64,000 bases of DNA, taken from Cheiracanthium punctorium. Its lineage: Eukaryota; Arthropoda; Arachnida; Araneae; Cheiracanthiidae. Below are positions 23,261-34,262 of this stretch, piece after piece. The translations under genes were made by a program, and so were the position numbers. The stretch spans positions 124,001 to 188,000 of the forward strand of contig JAWZYV010019476.1 of the NCBI GenBank assembly GCA_038373885.1, written 5' to 3'. Under the pieces are notes generated by a model that was not told where the DNA came from, did no database searches, and saw nothing but the letters and a program-made list of their open reading frames with translations. Each line of letters starts with the position of its first letter. The stretch's first letter is position 1.

Positions 23261-23479
23261 GGCTTTGTAAAAGGGGCCCAAGTCAAAATTCATGCTGGTA
23301 TTTCTTTCCTAGACTAGCATTAAATGCTGGATCCAAGCTGGGAGAAAAAGCATAAACTACCATAAATACTTGCTAGTTCTAGCAAATTTACCAGCAAGTC
23401 ATACCGTGTTTTCGACACTTTTTCTGCTTGTCCAGCATACATAAACCAGCTTGTGTTGCTTGAATATTTTGCTTGTCTA

Positions 23480-23945
23480 CACTGCAAAAAAAAGTCTGTC
23501 AAATTTACAGAAAAAACTGTCAGCCAGGACGCCAGTTTATTTCCGTATATTTAACAGAAATGTTCTGTAGTTTTTTACAGATTCTCCGTTTATTTTACAG
23601 AAATCTTCTGTATGTTTTACAGAAGTCTTCCGTAATTTTTACAGATTCTCTGTTTATTTTACAGAAAACGTCTGTGTGTTTTACAGAAAACGTCTGTGTG
23701 TTTTACAGAAGTCTTCTGTAGTTTCTTACAGATTCTCCGTTTATTTTACAGAAATCTTCTGTATGTTTTACAGAAGTCTCCCGTAATTTTTTACAGATTC
23801 TCTGTTTATTTTACTTAAATCTTCTGTATGTTTTACAGAAGTCTTCCGTAATTTTTTACAGATTCTCCATCAACCTTACAGAAATCCTCTGTGTGTTTTA
23901 CAGAAGTCCTCTGTAATTTTTTACAGATTCTGCATCAATTTTACG
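23480..23945 (+). repeat. Subterminal array of near-palindromic TACAGAAG-CTTCTGTA units
   Basis: About fifteen units in head-to-tail order, each 25-35 bp, alternate TTTTACAGAAATCTTCTGTA, TTTTACAGAAGTCTTCCGTA and TTTTTACAGATTCTCCGTTT. The core TACAGAAGTCTTCTGTA is almost its own reverse complement. The mirror array is at 62,370-62,855, and a shorter version lies at the inner ends (31,135-31,205, 50,552-50,640). Arrays of this kind near the ends suggest protein-binding sites, by analogy with other transposons; no binding is shown here. Confidence 0.85.
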
Positions 23946-24342
23946 TTCTTTGGAGGTTCACAATAATGTTAATTCAATAGCCTCAATTCAATTCTGTAAA
24001 CTTCTAACAGTGTCTGTTTTAAGAGATGATCAGTCTTCGGAGATGACCGTTAGTAGAGGTTTTAATGTATATACATGTATACATCTTATTTTTCAGAAAT
24101 AGTTTTTAGGAGTTTAAAATTACTCTTGCATGATATATCTATGCTTAGATTTGTGTAATACCCATTAATAATCAAAGAAATACGTCAGGAAAAATTGTGA
24201 AAAATTAGATTTATTTTAAGAAAAAAAATACAGTAATTATAAAGTATTTACAAAGTACAAACAGAGGAATATTTACAAAGTTTATTGTTTATAATTTTAT
24301 AGATTTGCTCTCCAGTATTCATGGGTATTTCTTAATATATAA

Positions 24343-24472
24343 TTAGTGGTCAATTAGCTCATATGCCGACATTTTATTAAGTAAATTGAGAATTTTCATA
24401 TTAACGGCCTCACGTTTTTTCACATCAGGATTCTTCTTGCATCCTCTGTTAGGATTTATTCCAAGCAAACAC
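24343..24472 (-). CDS. Putative 3'-terminal exon, left copy
   Basis: On the minus strand a TTTCTAG acceptor precedes G|TGT TTG CTT and an open frame (LLGINPNRGCKKNPDVKKRE, then AVNMKILNLLNKMSAYELIDH) to TAA at 24,343-24,345. An AATAAA-containing segment lies about 57 bp beyond. The right arm carries the same exon at 60,929-61,058 with only L-to-V and M-to-K changes, and no stop in either. I do not recognise the family. It is too short to classify, and upstream exons were not found. Confidence 0.45.
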
Positions 24473-24614
24473 CTAGAAACAAAATAATTTACTTCAGTGA
24501 ATTAAACACATTTTAAAAATCACATTTTACTTTTGACTCATCTATAAACTGAAATTTGTTAGCACAAGCTAGGAGCATAATAATTTTACTTTCGAGCAGC
24601 ACTTATTTTAATTC

Positions 24615-25000
24615 CCCCTCGACAAGCACGTAGCCAGGGAAGGGGAGGCTAGAGGAGCTACACCCACCGAAAGTTCAAATATGTATGTTTATATACAGGG
24701 ACGGATTTAGGGAAACAGGCTCTGCAGCCCCGCGTCCTCTACAAGAGAGGGGCACCCAAGGGGCCCCATTACCACAATCCACCCAGTATTCTAGGGAAGG
24801 CTTATATTCTAGGGAAGGCTTATATTCTAGGGAAGACGCTTATTCTAGAGAAGGCTTATTTCAGTATTTCAGACACTTCAGTACTAAAATACAAAAAGTT
24901 CCAGTGTATTTTAAAAATGATCACTATACCGCGCCTATGTCGGAGGGTGGGGGGCTCTTTCTTGCACCTTTCGTAGGACCCCATGATAGCTATGTTTAAC
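24615..25000. repeat. Nested MITE region with CTAGGGAAGG repeats, left arm
   Basis: Adjacent short elements: one with GCACGTAGCCAGGGAAGGGG (24,628) and one starting CAGGGACGGATTTAGGGAAA (24,697). Between them is a small tandem of TATTCTAGGGAAGGCT (24,790-24,860, four units). The right arm has the same at 60,540-60,780. G/C runs and TAGCCAGG-type ends resemble hAT MITEs. The small frames over it are not genes. In the right arm a 2.8 kb insertion enters at the ACAAAAAGTT site (24,891-24,900). Confidence 0.6.
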
Positions 25001-25596
25001 TTATGGTATTTGAATATTTGAGCCTCCCCGAATAAAAATCCTGACCATGGGACTGCCCTTCCAAATTAAAATGTCAAAATTACCATCTTGTTTTAAAATA
25101 GTAGACTGTATGCATCACTGCTATTGAACATTCGAAATAAAAATGCATGATAAAATATTTTTACTACATTTAACAATATGCTTAATTTTCGTCAAATCTT
25201 TTTGAAAAAATAATGAATAACAAAAAGGAATCAAATTTTCAACTTTTTAAAAGCGGAAAGCTAAAATTTTTAAGAGTTTCTCTCTTTTTAAATGCAAAAC
25301 TTTTATAAAGAACTGCTTACAGAGCGATCAGATCTGCGCTAATTTTTAATAACTTTCTTACATATTTCAACTTCGAAAAGTATTGAATAAAAAATTGCTA
25401 TTTATGTTTAGTGTTCCTGATTCAGGATATTGGCCACTGACTACACTTATGATTCGAGATTTTGAAATTTAAAACGTTGATGATCAGACTGTATAATAAG
25501 CAAAATATTAAAAAAATACTTTTATAACTAGGCACTGATATGAAATGGTTTTAAAATTTATGCATTAAAATAAATAAACAATTTATCTTGCACAAA

Positions 25597-25762
25597 GCCT
25601 CACCATGGCACAGTGGTTATATCACTGAAAATGGAAGACGGCCGAAGCGTGAAGGTCCCGGGTTCGGGTTCAATCGCACATCCGTCGACCTAACCGTTCG
25701 GTGTTTCTCCGAAACTTAGGGTAAATACGGGTTAGGACCCCTTACAAAGACCCCCACTGAGG
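25597..25762 (+). repeat. SINE, left-arm copy
   Basis: Head GCCTCACCATGGCACAGTGG, B box GGGTTCGGGTTCAATC and body CGTCGACCTAACCGTTCGG match the reference SINE at 21,698. The same insertion sits in the right arm at about 56,880-57,052. It therefore predates the duplication. Confidence 0.8.
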
Positions 25763-26461
25763 GTAACTCCCTTGTTTTGTCATTCGGACGAGGATTTACA
25801 AGTGGACTTCGAGCCGAGCACACAAATCCGATATACATGTTCACAACAGCAGCAGCTAGTCAATATAGTGCAAGCGGGTTGCACAGATGTGTGCTTGGAA
25901 TGCATATACACAAGTTCATATACGCAATATGTATTCAGTTATCACGAGCAGGCACGTATTCAGGAAACATTTTGGGAGAGGGGGGGGGAGTCCAAACCGT
26001 AATAAAAGCAGAATTTTTCACAAAAAGACTATCATTATAGTGACGAAAATTAAAATTTAAGGCAGGGGGGGGTGTCCGAACTCCCAGGATCCCCCCCCCC
26101 CCTCTTTCCCCTCTCCTCGTTAAATACGCCGTATGAGTTTGCAGATAGTTTTGGGAATATGTGCGTAGATAGCTTTTTCTTTTATCTGACTATGGTTGTT
26201 AGTAAACTGAAATTGTATTTATTTAAAAGAAAGAAACAGGGTTTGAGGGGGTGGAATCCCCCTCACAGAGTAAATGTTAACTTAAAATATAGTGAATAAG
26301 AATTATAAAAAAATCTATACATCCCTGTTTAAGAATCTAAAAAATGAATACATAATATTTAAATAAAATATTAATGCCATTGAAAATTTCACAAAGTTAT
26401 GACAAAGACTGCCAATAATGACCAATACTAAAGCTGTTCCGATCACCAGAAGCCAAAACTA

Positions 26462-26625
26462 CCACGTTTACTCACGTAATAGTCGCACTTTTTTGCCAAT
26501 TTTTCATGTTGAAAGTACAGGTGCGACTATTATGCGGGTAAAATCTACTATATAATATTGTAACTCTAAAGAGCTTTTTTTTCTGCTTCAAAACGGGGGT
26601 GCGACTATTACGCGAGTAAACACGG
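26462..26625. mobile_element. TA-flanked MITE with GTAATAGTCGCAC termini, left arm
   Basis: Ends CCACGTTTACTCACGTAATA and, reverse complemented, CCGTGTTTACTCGCGTAATA continue into GTCGCAC on both sides. TA flanks at 26,460-26,461 and 26,626-26,627. A second internal inverted GTGCGACTATTATGCGGGTA lies at 26,521. The right-arm counterpart is at 56,019-56,195. About 164 bp, no coding. Confidence 0.8.
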
Positions 26626-26949
26626 TATTCTGCATCAAATGACGATAAACGTTGTAAAGAGTTTTAAATCTCCCTGATTTAGAAGAGATTTTTTGTAGAA
26701 TTCCCTGACTTTTCCAGACATAAAATTTCCCAAATCCCTGAATTTCAAGTCTCCCCTGAATATACAAAAAACTAGAAAATTCCCACTGTAAAATTACTTC
26801 AAATCAAAATCTAGCTGTTTATCTCATACAAATGAAATATTACTTTTAAAACTGAAGAAAATTATTATTGTTTTTGATAATGACATAATTTGTAGAAAAA
26901 AGAAAATCACAATGTTATGAAGCTGGAAATATTTCTTTGATAAAATATA

Positions 26950-27025
26950 CTACTCGACATTAAAATTGCTGCCATGTGTGTAGCATTTCACCTTCTTGGT
27001 GTTGCTATTTTAATTACCAGTTGTG
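26950..27025. mobile_element. Tiny Tc1-like MITE
   Basis: 76 bp between TA dinucleotides, with ends that match imperfectly (CATTAAAATTGC against AATTAAAATAGC). The right side, CTTCTTGGTGTTGCTATTTT, resembles the right terminus of the intact Tc1 element at 60,514 (CTTGGTGTTGCAATTT). Likely a short relative of that family; present also in the right arm near 55,620-55,700. Confidence 0.45.
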
Positions 27026-27549
27026 TATTAATAAAATAAAAAAAAACAGTTATATGGTATATAAATATAAATTTCACACTTTTTAAAATATTGCTATGTG
27101 GTTTGATTTATTTATATGTTTACAAAAATGTAGTTAAAAGTGTTTCATTAACTTTGAAAAAAAAGTGTATGACTATGCTTCTTTGATTCATTTTTACTAC
27201 GATTAAGAAATAATAGTATGCAATATGCAAAAAGAATTGCAAAGTGTGTACAAATTTAAAACTACATAACAAATATTACAAGGAAATCATAAATAATTTG
27301 TAGATACAATTCTTCTGTTCTTTTATACGTTAAAAGGTGAAATATATCATTTCTTTAATTTGGTTTACCTCATAAACTTGATTGAGATATATCCATTGAT
27401 TTAAATTATTGATGGCACCTACGCGTTAGGAAACTTTAAGATACTCCTACAAAATCAGAATTCTTATTGTAAGTATAGAAGATAGAAATTTATAAGTCTG
27501 GGAAGAGTATATATTATATTTGATGTGAAATCCCCGAGAGCACACATGC

Positions 27550-27690
27550 AGGGGCGTAGCCAGGGGCGGGGGTATCGGGATATATCCCCCCCCAAAATTT
27601 TTGGATTAGTGATTAAATTCCGTCTATTTATACACATATCACTTCATATCCCCCCCCCCCGAAAAAAAAATTTCCTGGCTACGCGCCTGC
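27550..27690. mobile_element. hAT-type MITE, CAGGGGCGTAGCCAGG family, copy 2
   Basis: Starts CAGGGGCGTAGCCAGG and ends CTGGCTACGCGCCTG, with CACACATG on the left and CACACATA on the right as an 8-bp duplication with one later change. The same insertion occurs at 54,929-55,096 in the right arm with the same target, showing insertion before the duplication. Confidence 0.9.
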
Positions 27691-28139
27691 ACACATACAC
27701 ACTAAAAACATCATAAATTGTTCGGTGTTACACGACTATTCAAGTACAAACACTGAAAATAAACAATATATTTATCACAGTGCCAGGATGTTTAAGTTCA
27801 GCGATATTCTTTCACTTACTGGAGCACTGCAAACAAAATGATTGCGAACAAAAACACTCATTCCAAAATATTTAACATATCCATAACTGTATAATAAGAA
27901 ATGCTAACTACAGTTCTAGGACCAATTAGCAAGTGCAATGAATATAAACAAACACTATAATAAGGAAATAACTTATGAGAAACAGTTTATGAGTAGTACT
28001 TAACTTGTTACATGAAGTTGCTATTGTTCATTTCCCCCAAAACCAAGAACAATTGCGATACGTAGTTGTTGTGAACAAGTATATCGGATTTGTGTGGTTA
28101 GCTCGAAGCCCGCTTATAAATTCTCGTCAGAAGGACAAC

Positions 28140-28290
28140 ACAAACAAGGTAACCTCCCCGAAGCTCACTCACCAAACGTAACGAATTTAATCCAGTCATA
28201 AGTACACACTTAAAGAAACCTAATGTGTAAAAATTAATTGCTATCTCCTAAATTAAAGCTAAAATTAATTAATAAAAAATGAGTATGAGC
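28140..28290. repeat. Inner inverted repeat flanking the transposase relic, left side
   Basis: AACCTCCCCGAAGCTCACTC, then CCAAACGTAACGAATTT and AAGTACACAC, match in inverse orientation 30,060-30,190 (CATTTGGTGAGTGAGCTTTG). The pair brackets the transposase relic and is also present in the right arm (about 52,435-52,570 and 54,345-54,480). It may be an older element boundary inside the pogo-like element, or a duplicated segment. Confidence 0.6.
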
Positions 28291-28739
28291 CGACAGAATA
28301 GAGCCTCTATAGGCGCTTTCTATTTTCTTTTATAAATGCATTTACAAAAAGATGCTTATTTAATAAACATTTTAAGTAAGCACAGGTCAGGATTCATCTA
28401 CAGCAATGATTCACTGCGCGCAGAATATATGGTGGGAAAAAAAAACAGGCCGGTAACTGGTTCCGTTTTGGAGAGGGGGGGGGGGTGTGGAGGAAATTGG
28501 CCAAAAATATTTTTTAAACGTAAAATCTATGCATGCATAGGAGGTTAAACGTAGCTTTTTAGAAGAAGCTTAGCTTTTTAGCGAAATAACAATTGAAATA
28601 AACAATGGTATTAAAACAATAATTTAAAAAAATTGTAAGGTAATTTTTTTGGAGGGGAGGGGTTCACCCTATAATTCCCTCCCCCACCCCTTTGATTTGA
28701 CCCTGAAAGAAATATATTATTAAGTTGTTTCATTAACAC

Positions 28740-29644
28740 AATATCAGAAAACCGATGCACTTAATTTTTTTCCGAATTCCTCAGTTTTTTCGGGATGTTC
28801 AATATGTAATGGCTATAACAATCTATTGTTTTTACTTAAAATCGGCATTGTAGTGTAGGAATGTGTCACAGCATTTTGTGATTGAATCTCACTTTCTAAT
28901 TGCTTCGATCCTCTATGTTCCAGGGTTCGTCTAGAAGGATTTCTAAATTAAAACCTGACTGATCAGCATAAAAATTTGATCGTCTTTTAACAACGAATCC
29001 TTTATAAAGACATTTACATCATTTACGAACGCCTGCGTTAATTTCTTAATGATTTCCTTTGACCGAGAGTTTTTCAGCAAAACAAATTTTGTAACTTTCC
29101 TGCTCACAATCTTATTCTTTTTTAAAAATCTGTACTGCCATCCTTTAGATGCGCGGAATTTCAGTCCTAATTCGAATGCCTTTTCTGAAGCCCAAGTTTG
29201 TAAATTACAATCATGTACATTTTTCTGTAATTTTCTTGCGTGTTAGAAGTGTTAAAACGTATATTTTTTATTTGATTTAGTTTATATTTATAATCGCTAT
29301 TCTTCTGAATTTGCTTTTCCCACAGATATAACTGAGTTTTATTTGTAACAAATTTAAAATAATTTTGAACACTCTGTAAACTGCCGGATTTTGCCACTAC
29401 TGTATCCCGCTAGTATTTTACTGCAGTCTCCTTATCTTTTCAAGAAATAAATTGCTTATTTTGCAATGTCCTCACTGGACATGAAGTCAATGCTTTCGTT
29501 TTCTAAACTAGAAAATATAGGATCTTCAGGGGTATCGAGTAATAAGCATTGCTCATTTGCTACCAAATCTGTTGCATTTACTTTCTGATAATTTTGCAAG
29601 CTTTCAACAATTTGATTTTGCAGACTTTTTCTTCGTCTGTGCAT
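28740..29644 (-). pseudogene. Pogo-like (CENP-B HTH/DDE) transposase relic, left copy
   Basis: The minus-strand frame opens MHRRRKSLQNQIVES (ATG at 29,642-29,644) and breaks at about 29,456. It then continues in other frames with ISWKDKETAVKYW, WEKQIQK, FRASKGWQYRFLKKNK (29,130) and ADQSGFNLE, which carries the first catalytic aspartate, followed by QSQNAVTHSYT. The KGW-RF block is the recognition end of a CENP-B-type helix-turn-helix, and NADQSGF is the pogo-type catalytic start. Later catalytic residues are missing. Several frameshifts and stops are shared with the right copy. Confidence 0.75.
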
Positions 29645-30194
29645 GGAGACAATGTCATATTTTTCGAAGAAAATTCCGCGTAAAGCATAAAAACAACATT
29701 AAGTATATTTGCTCCATAGTATCATCATGTGGATAAAAAGAATAGAATTAAAATAAATGCCTCACTTATGCGTAAACTGAATTTGCAGCTTGCAATGTAT
29801 TAATACAAATAAAAAGAAATTACTTTCTTCAGGGACTTTCAGAACTAAAATAAAAATATTATAGGACTTCAGTTTAACTAGTAGAACACGAGATTAAGCT
29901 ACTTAAAAACAAAGTTACGTTGAAATATAACACGGTATAGCAAACACTGATTTATAAATATTTCGAGTACGTACTCGGGTGAGCGTTTCACCTTTACGAC
30001 CAATTATCCCTGTCGCCAAATTCTAGCTAAAGGGTAACAATTGGTGCGATTTTAACTACTTTTTCACCTTTAATTTCTCAAATTCTATGAGGAGAGAGCA
30101 GCTAATTTTCACGCAGTACGTTCCTTTTAGTGTGTACTTGAGATTGTGTGAAATTCGTTCCATTTGGTGAGTGAGCTTTGGGAAGGTTTCCTTG

Positions 30195-30365
30195 AAAGTG
30201 GGGAGCCCTCCGTGGGGGTCTTTCGAAGGGGTCCTAATCCGTATTTACGCTAACTTCCGGAGAAAACCACGAAAAACTCTGAACGGTTAACGGTCGACGG
30301 ACGCGCGATAGGACCCGAACACGGGACTTTCACACTTCGCCCGTCTACTATTTCCAGTGACAAAA
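30195..30365 (-). repeat. SINE, left-arm copy near inner end
   Basis: Minus orientation: GGAGCCCTCCGTGGGGGTC, ACTCTGAACGGTTAACGG and CGCGATAGGACCCGAACACG match the SINE body and B box. The right-arm partner is at about 52,240-52,420. Confidence 0.75.
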
Positions 30366-32047
30366 TTCACAGGTGATCTTTTTTCGTTTCTTTTTGTAGG
30401 TAAAAAGTCTGGAATTCACAATCAAGTTCCATAACTGTTCTATTTCCCATCATTCAACGCCAAGGACGGATTAAAAGGGAAGACGGAGGGGAGACTGCCC
30501 TCCCCCCCAAAAAAAAGAATTCAACCTTTTTGGAAAAATTTTCTACAAAAGAAACCATTTTCCCCCTCCCCTCAATGTTACATGCCACTTTTTACCAAAG
30601 AAGGCCGATATTGTTGCTTACAATGAGAGTAAATGCCATTTTAAATGTCCATTTTATGGAAATAAGAATTCTTACATTTTTTCATGTAACTCCTTTTTAT
30701 CTTGTGGTGGGGGTTTCCCTCCAGTTAAATATTACTGCATTAACAATTAATTAATAGTAATCAATCTAATTAATTAGCTTATTGCTTTATATCTCGTTAA
30801 TTACTTATTGATTTAACATTTTGTCAATTAATTAATTTAATTAATTACGCGGCGTCAACATTATCGACGAACACTAAAGTACTTAAAAATGTTCTAAGTC
30901 CAAACGAGCCGGGTTACGCCAAAATCCGTACATAACATCAAACACTCACCTGAACCTACGTATGCAGTTGTAACTAAATATACCGTCGCTTTTCTCCAGC
31001 TCCAGCTAACGACACGTAGTACAATGTCTTGCTGTTTTAATTGCGCCGGATGCAAAATGAGCTTCAAGGTTGAGCAATGACGTCTTCGTCTAGTACGCAT
31101 GCGCGGGTGAAGATAAAACCGAAAAAAACTTTTTTCTTACGAACAGACTTATTCTGTAAATAATACGAGTAATTTCTGTACGTTTTACAGACTTTTTTTG
31201 CAGTGTGGTAACACTACGTATTCTTTTTAAGACCAGATAGAGGAGCCAAAATGCTACAATTTTCATCCGGCCATACAATTACATATATTTTTCGGCCATA
31301 CAATTACATATGTATGGCCAAAAGTCAATAGTTTTTGAGAAAATCGAATTTTAAACTTTTTTTCTTGAATAACCCAAAATTTGACATTCAAGTGCAAATT
31401 TTTAAAAAACTGCTTATTAAATGGATTTCATTTTAATTTATTTTCATAGCTAAAACTCTAATTAAGCTAACATAATCATAAAAAGTGCAAAACTACTTGA
31501 AATTTTCAATTCACGAGCTATTATATGTATTTTTTAATTTTTAATTCACATGCTTCGTTTCAAAAGATCGTATTTTTTAAATAAATAACACAGCAGTTCG
31601 CGTAAAAATTACAAATAAAATGTCTCCCATTAATCAGCTATCCAAAAATGTGTTAATGGCTATCAAAGACATGTAATTCGTAAAGAAGGGTGAGGTTTAC
31701 TTAGTGCAGATGAAAACGCCAAAGGATACTCACCCCCGTTCATTCTTTAGGATAGCTGGCTAACCAATCAAGTTAAAACCTTTTTTTTTTTTTCCATAGC
31801 TGACACTAAGCTAACGTAATCATGAAGATTAACAAAAAATATTTCAAAATTTTAATTCACAAGCTTTACATCTACTTTTTTTTATTTATTTACACTCTCC
31901 TTTCAAAAAATGTTATTTATGTCAAAAAAAAAAAAATACTATTGCAGCAAGCCTACAAATTACAAATACAATTTGTCCCTTTAATCAGCTATCCAAAAAC
32001 TCATTAATGCCCATCTAACTAAAGACAAGTAATTGGAAAAGGGTAAC

Positions 32048-32928
32048 GTTACGAATTTTCGGTGCAAGCCGCTGTGCTGAGGTTTAAAATAGTTTAAAAT
32101 TTGTATTCTGTTTGCCAAATAGTTAAACCTTCCATTTTTTTCTTCAAAATCGGTTAACTAGAACGCCAGTTACGGAGTTTTGGGTTTCCCATTAATTAGT
32201 ATAGCATTCTACAAATCTCGAGAGATATTAGTCCTAGGCCTTCGCTAACTTCACTTTTGGGGACTTATTTTTGTCGCCCAAATTTGACTACATCTAGCTA
32301 AAAAATCGCCAAGCGTGGCGATATTTCGGACATTTGGCACGATTTTTCCAGTGGGGCCTGTGAAGGTGTTTTTTCAGCCTTAATATCGCATAATAGCTTT
32401 ATATTACTCTATTACGTAATCAAATTTGCGCTTTACGAAATAGTTTCTTCCGGAAATTTCGAGTAGCTTCTGCAACAACTATAAATACAGGCATGACAGA
32501 CCTCAAGTCAGTTGTCATCGAGCTTCCAGTGAGTTAGTACACTGCATTGCTATGCGAATCGTGCTATAGTTTGCTTGCTTTTGGAAGCCTTGTTTTAAAA
32601 TGCTGTGTGTAACTTCTTAATTTCGGAGTCTTGAGGGACTGTTTACGGTTTCCCTCGTATGTTTCCACTGAGAATTTGCATGTGGAAAGTGTTTTATTTT
32701 GTGTGAGAAATACAGAATTCGTGAACGCTTCTGTACTGAGCGGACTGTTATCAGCACATTACTGTCTGATTGTGCTTGTGAAATTTGTACAGCTGATTTG
32801 TTCGGCGAAGTTCTAGAAGCAATAAACTCCGTGTTCCATCTTGACAAGAGGACTCTTTACTAGAACTTTCTGCACCTACTGGACTTTTGAACGACGAACC
32901 CCGGAAACAAGCAGAGTTTTCTGCAACA
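32048..32928 (+). mobile_element. Solo LTR (probable Ty3/gypsy)
   Basis: 881 bp starting GTTACGAATTTTCGGTGC and ending TTCTGCAACA, flanked by GTAAC (32,043-32,047) and GTAAG (32,929-32,933), a 5-bp duplication with one change. The host foldback unit continues on both sides (compare 31,690 and 33,320). Promoter and polyadenylation signals are in LTR order: TATAAATA at 32,480-32,487 and AATAAA at 32,821-32,826. No internal retroelement sequence flanks it, so it is read as the product of LTR-LTR recombination. Confidence 0.7.
32480..32487 (+). promoter_or_regulatory. TATA box of solo LTR
   Basis: TATAAATA, followed about 30 bp later by CAAGTCAGTTGTC, where TCAGTT fits an arthropod initiator. 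This is the expected U3/R layout of an LTR. Confidence 0.6.
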
Positions 32929-32999
32929 GTAAGTCTTACCGCAGGTAAAAACGTCAAAGGATGCACTAATGTTCATTCTTTAGGATCGTTAGTCAATTG

Positions 33000-33085
33000 T
33001 TCAAGTTATCCCTATTTTTTAGCTGACACTCAAGTTATCCCTATTAGCCAAGTTATCCCTATAGCTCAAGTTATCCCTATTTTCA
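33000..33085 (+). repeat. Minisatellite AAGTTATCCCTAT
   Basis: Four copies of CAAGTTATCCCTAT, spaced 18-29 bp apart, at the junction between the solo-LTR flank and the next foldback unit. Probably replication slippage. Confidence 0.8.
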
Positions 33086-33975
33086 TAGCTGACACTATAA
33101 CTAAGCTAAAGTAATCATGAGAAAGTAAAAAAATAAATTTTTGATTCACGCACTTTACATGTATTTTTTCTATTTATTTCTTTACATTTTCCTTTAAAAA
33201 TGTCATTTTCCTCAAAAAATACTATCGCAGTAAGCATGCAAATTAGAAATACAATTTTCCCCATTAATCAGCTATCTAAAGATGTATTAATGTTCATCGA
33301 AAGACATGCAGTTGATAAAGAAAATCAAGTTTTAGCGCAGGTAAAAACGACAAAGGAAATACCAACGTTCATTATTTTGAAAGGCGGGACAGCCAATCAA
33401 ATTATCACTTTTTATGCGCTTAAAATCTTAGCCACATCAAATTGTGAATCTCATATGGCTATGTGCTGTGTCGTCGTGTTAGTTTCGAATTTGTCACGTA
33501 AGCCTGTTTTGTTATTATCTGGCTTATCAACTAAACAAGCAACACAGATTCGAAACTGTTACGACGACACAGCACATAGCAATTTGAGATTCACAATTTG
33601 ATGTGGCTAAGATTGATGTTGCAATTTAAGCACGTTAAAACAGTGATAACTTGATTGGTTGACCAACCATTCTAAATAATATACGTCGGTACCTCCTTTG
33701 TCGTTTTTACCTGCGCTAAGTAAAACTACCTTTCTTTATCAATTACATGTCTTTGAGTGGACTTTAATACGTCTCTGGATAGCGGATTAATGGGAAAATC
33801 TAATTTGTACTCTTACTGCGATAGTATTTTTGAGAAAAACAACATTTTTTAAGGGAAAATGTAAATAAATAAATAGAAAAAAATACATGTAAAGCGCGGG
33901 AATTAAAATTTCGAAGTATTTTTTAAATTTTTTCACCATTATTTTAGCTTAGTTATAGTGTCAGCTAAGAAAATA
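33085..33975. repeat. Palindrome inside the foldback element
   Basis: Arms of about 400 bp read in opposite directions around a centre near 33,515. Examples: GCTATGTGCTGTGTCGTCGT (33,460) against ACGACGACACAGCACATAGC (33,562), and GCGCAGGTAAAAACGACAAA (33,336) against TTTGTCGTTTTTACCTGCGC (33,696). The 133-codon frame over it is a by-product. Such a sequence can extrude as a cruciform or make double-stranded RNA if transcribed. Confidence 0.8.
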
Positions 33976-34262
33976 AATCTAAGAAATAGTGATAACATGA
34001 ACAATTAACTAATGATCCTGAAGAATGAAACGAAAAGAATGATCCTAAAGAATGATCCTATGAAAATAAATTAAATGAAATCAATTTAATAAGTAGATCT
34101 TTTAAAGTTTGCACTTGAATATCAAATTTTGGGTTATTCAAGAAAAAAGTTTAAATTTCAGTTTCTTCGAAAACTATTGATTCTCGGCCATACATATGTG
34201 GGTGAAAATTGTAGCATTTTGCCTCCCCTATCACGTCTTAAAAGGAATACATCGCGTTACCA

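Larger units (their letters stand above)
23261..31205. repeat. Left arm of large inverted repeat
   Basis: Pairs in inverse orientation with 50,552-63,074. It consists of about 218 bp of GCTAG-rich flank (23,261-23,479) plus a 7,726-bp pogo-like element. Shared contents, in mirror order: subterminal array, terminal exon (24,343), MITE region (24,620-25,000), SINE (25,597), MITE (26,462), hAT MITE (27,550), transposase relic (28,740-29,644), SINE (30,195). Relative to the right arm it lacks about 0.9 kb near 23,950, about 0.25 kb near 30,370 and about 0.6 kb near 30,635, judged by eye. Confidence 0.9.
23480..31205 (-). mobile_element. Degenerate pogo-like element, left copy
   Basis: The ends are CACTGCAAAAAAAAGTCTGT and, reverse complemented at 31,205, CACTGCAAAAAAAGTCTGTA. 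TA (23,478-23,479) precedes the left end, but TGGTAAC follows the right end, so the second TA is missing. The dead transposase is on the minus strand. Full length was probably about 9.5 kb, as in the right copy after subtracting its insertions. TA target duplication plus a CENP-B/DDE-type transposase relic points to the pogo branch of Tc1/mariner. Because no intact enzyme exists here, any mobility would have been in trans. Confidence 0.8.
31206..34262. mobile_element. Foldback element with nested insertions
   Basis: Outer ends match inversely: GGTAACACTACGTATTC (31,208) against GGTAACGCGATGTATTC (reverse complement at about 34,245-34,262), then TTTTAAGAC, GAGG, AAAATGCTACAATTTTCA and ATATGTATGGCC on both sides. 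Internally a unit starting TCATAGCTGACACTA...GCTAA-GTAATCATGA is present in forward orientation at 31,448, 31,795 and 33,090 and in reverse at 33,600-33,970. The left end is cut by the pogo-like element: the expected ACAGGGTCAC-type start, seen on the right, is missing. No transposase. Confidence 0.75.

Noticed and set aside
23480..23945. CRISPR-like array
   Set aside because: The units are variants of one near-palindromic motif without unique spacers of constant length, in a eukaryotic transposon end with a mirror copy at the far end.
24685..24999. 104-codon ORF with repeated YSREGL
   Set aside because: It covers a nested MITE with CTAGGGAAGG repeats. The right-arm version is broken differently, so no sign of selection.
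33200..33601. 133-codon ORF as a gene
   Set aside because: It spans the centre of a palindrome built from an AT-rich foldback unit, and matches no domain pattern.
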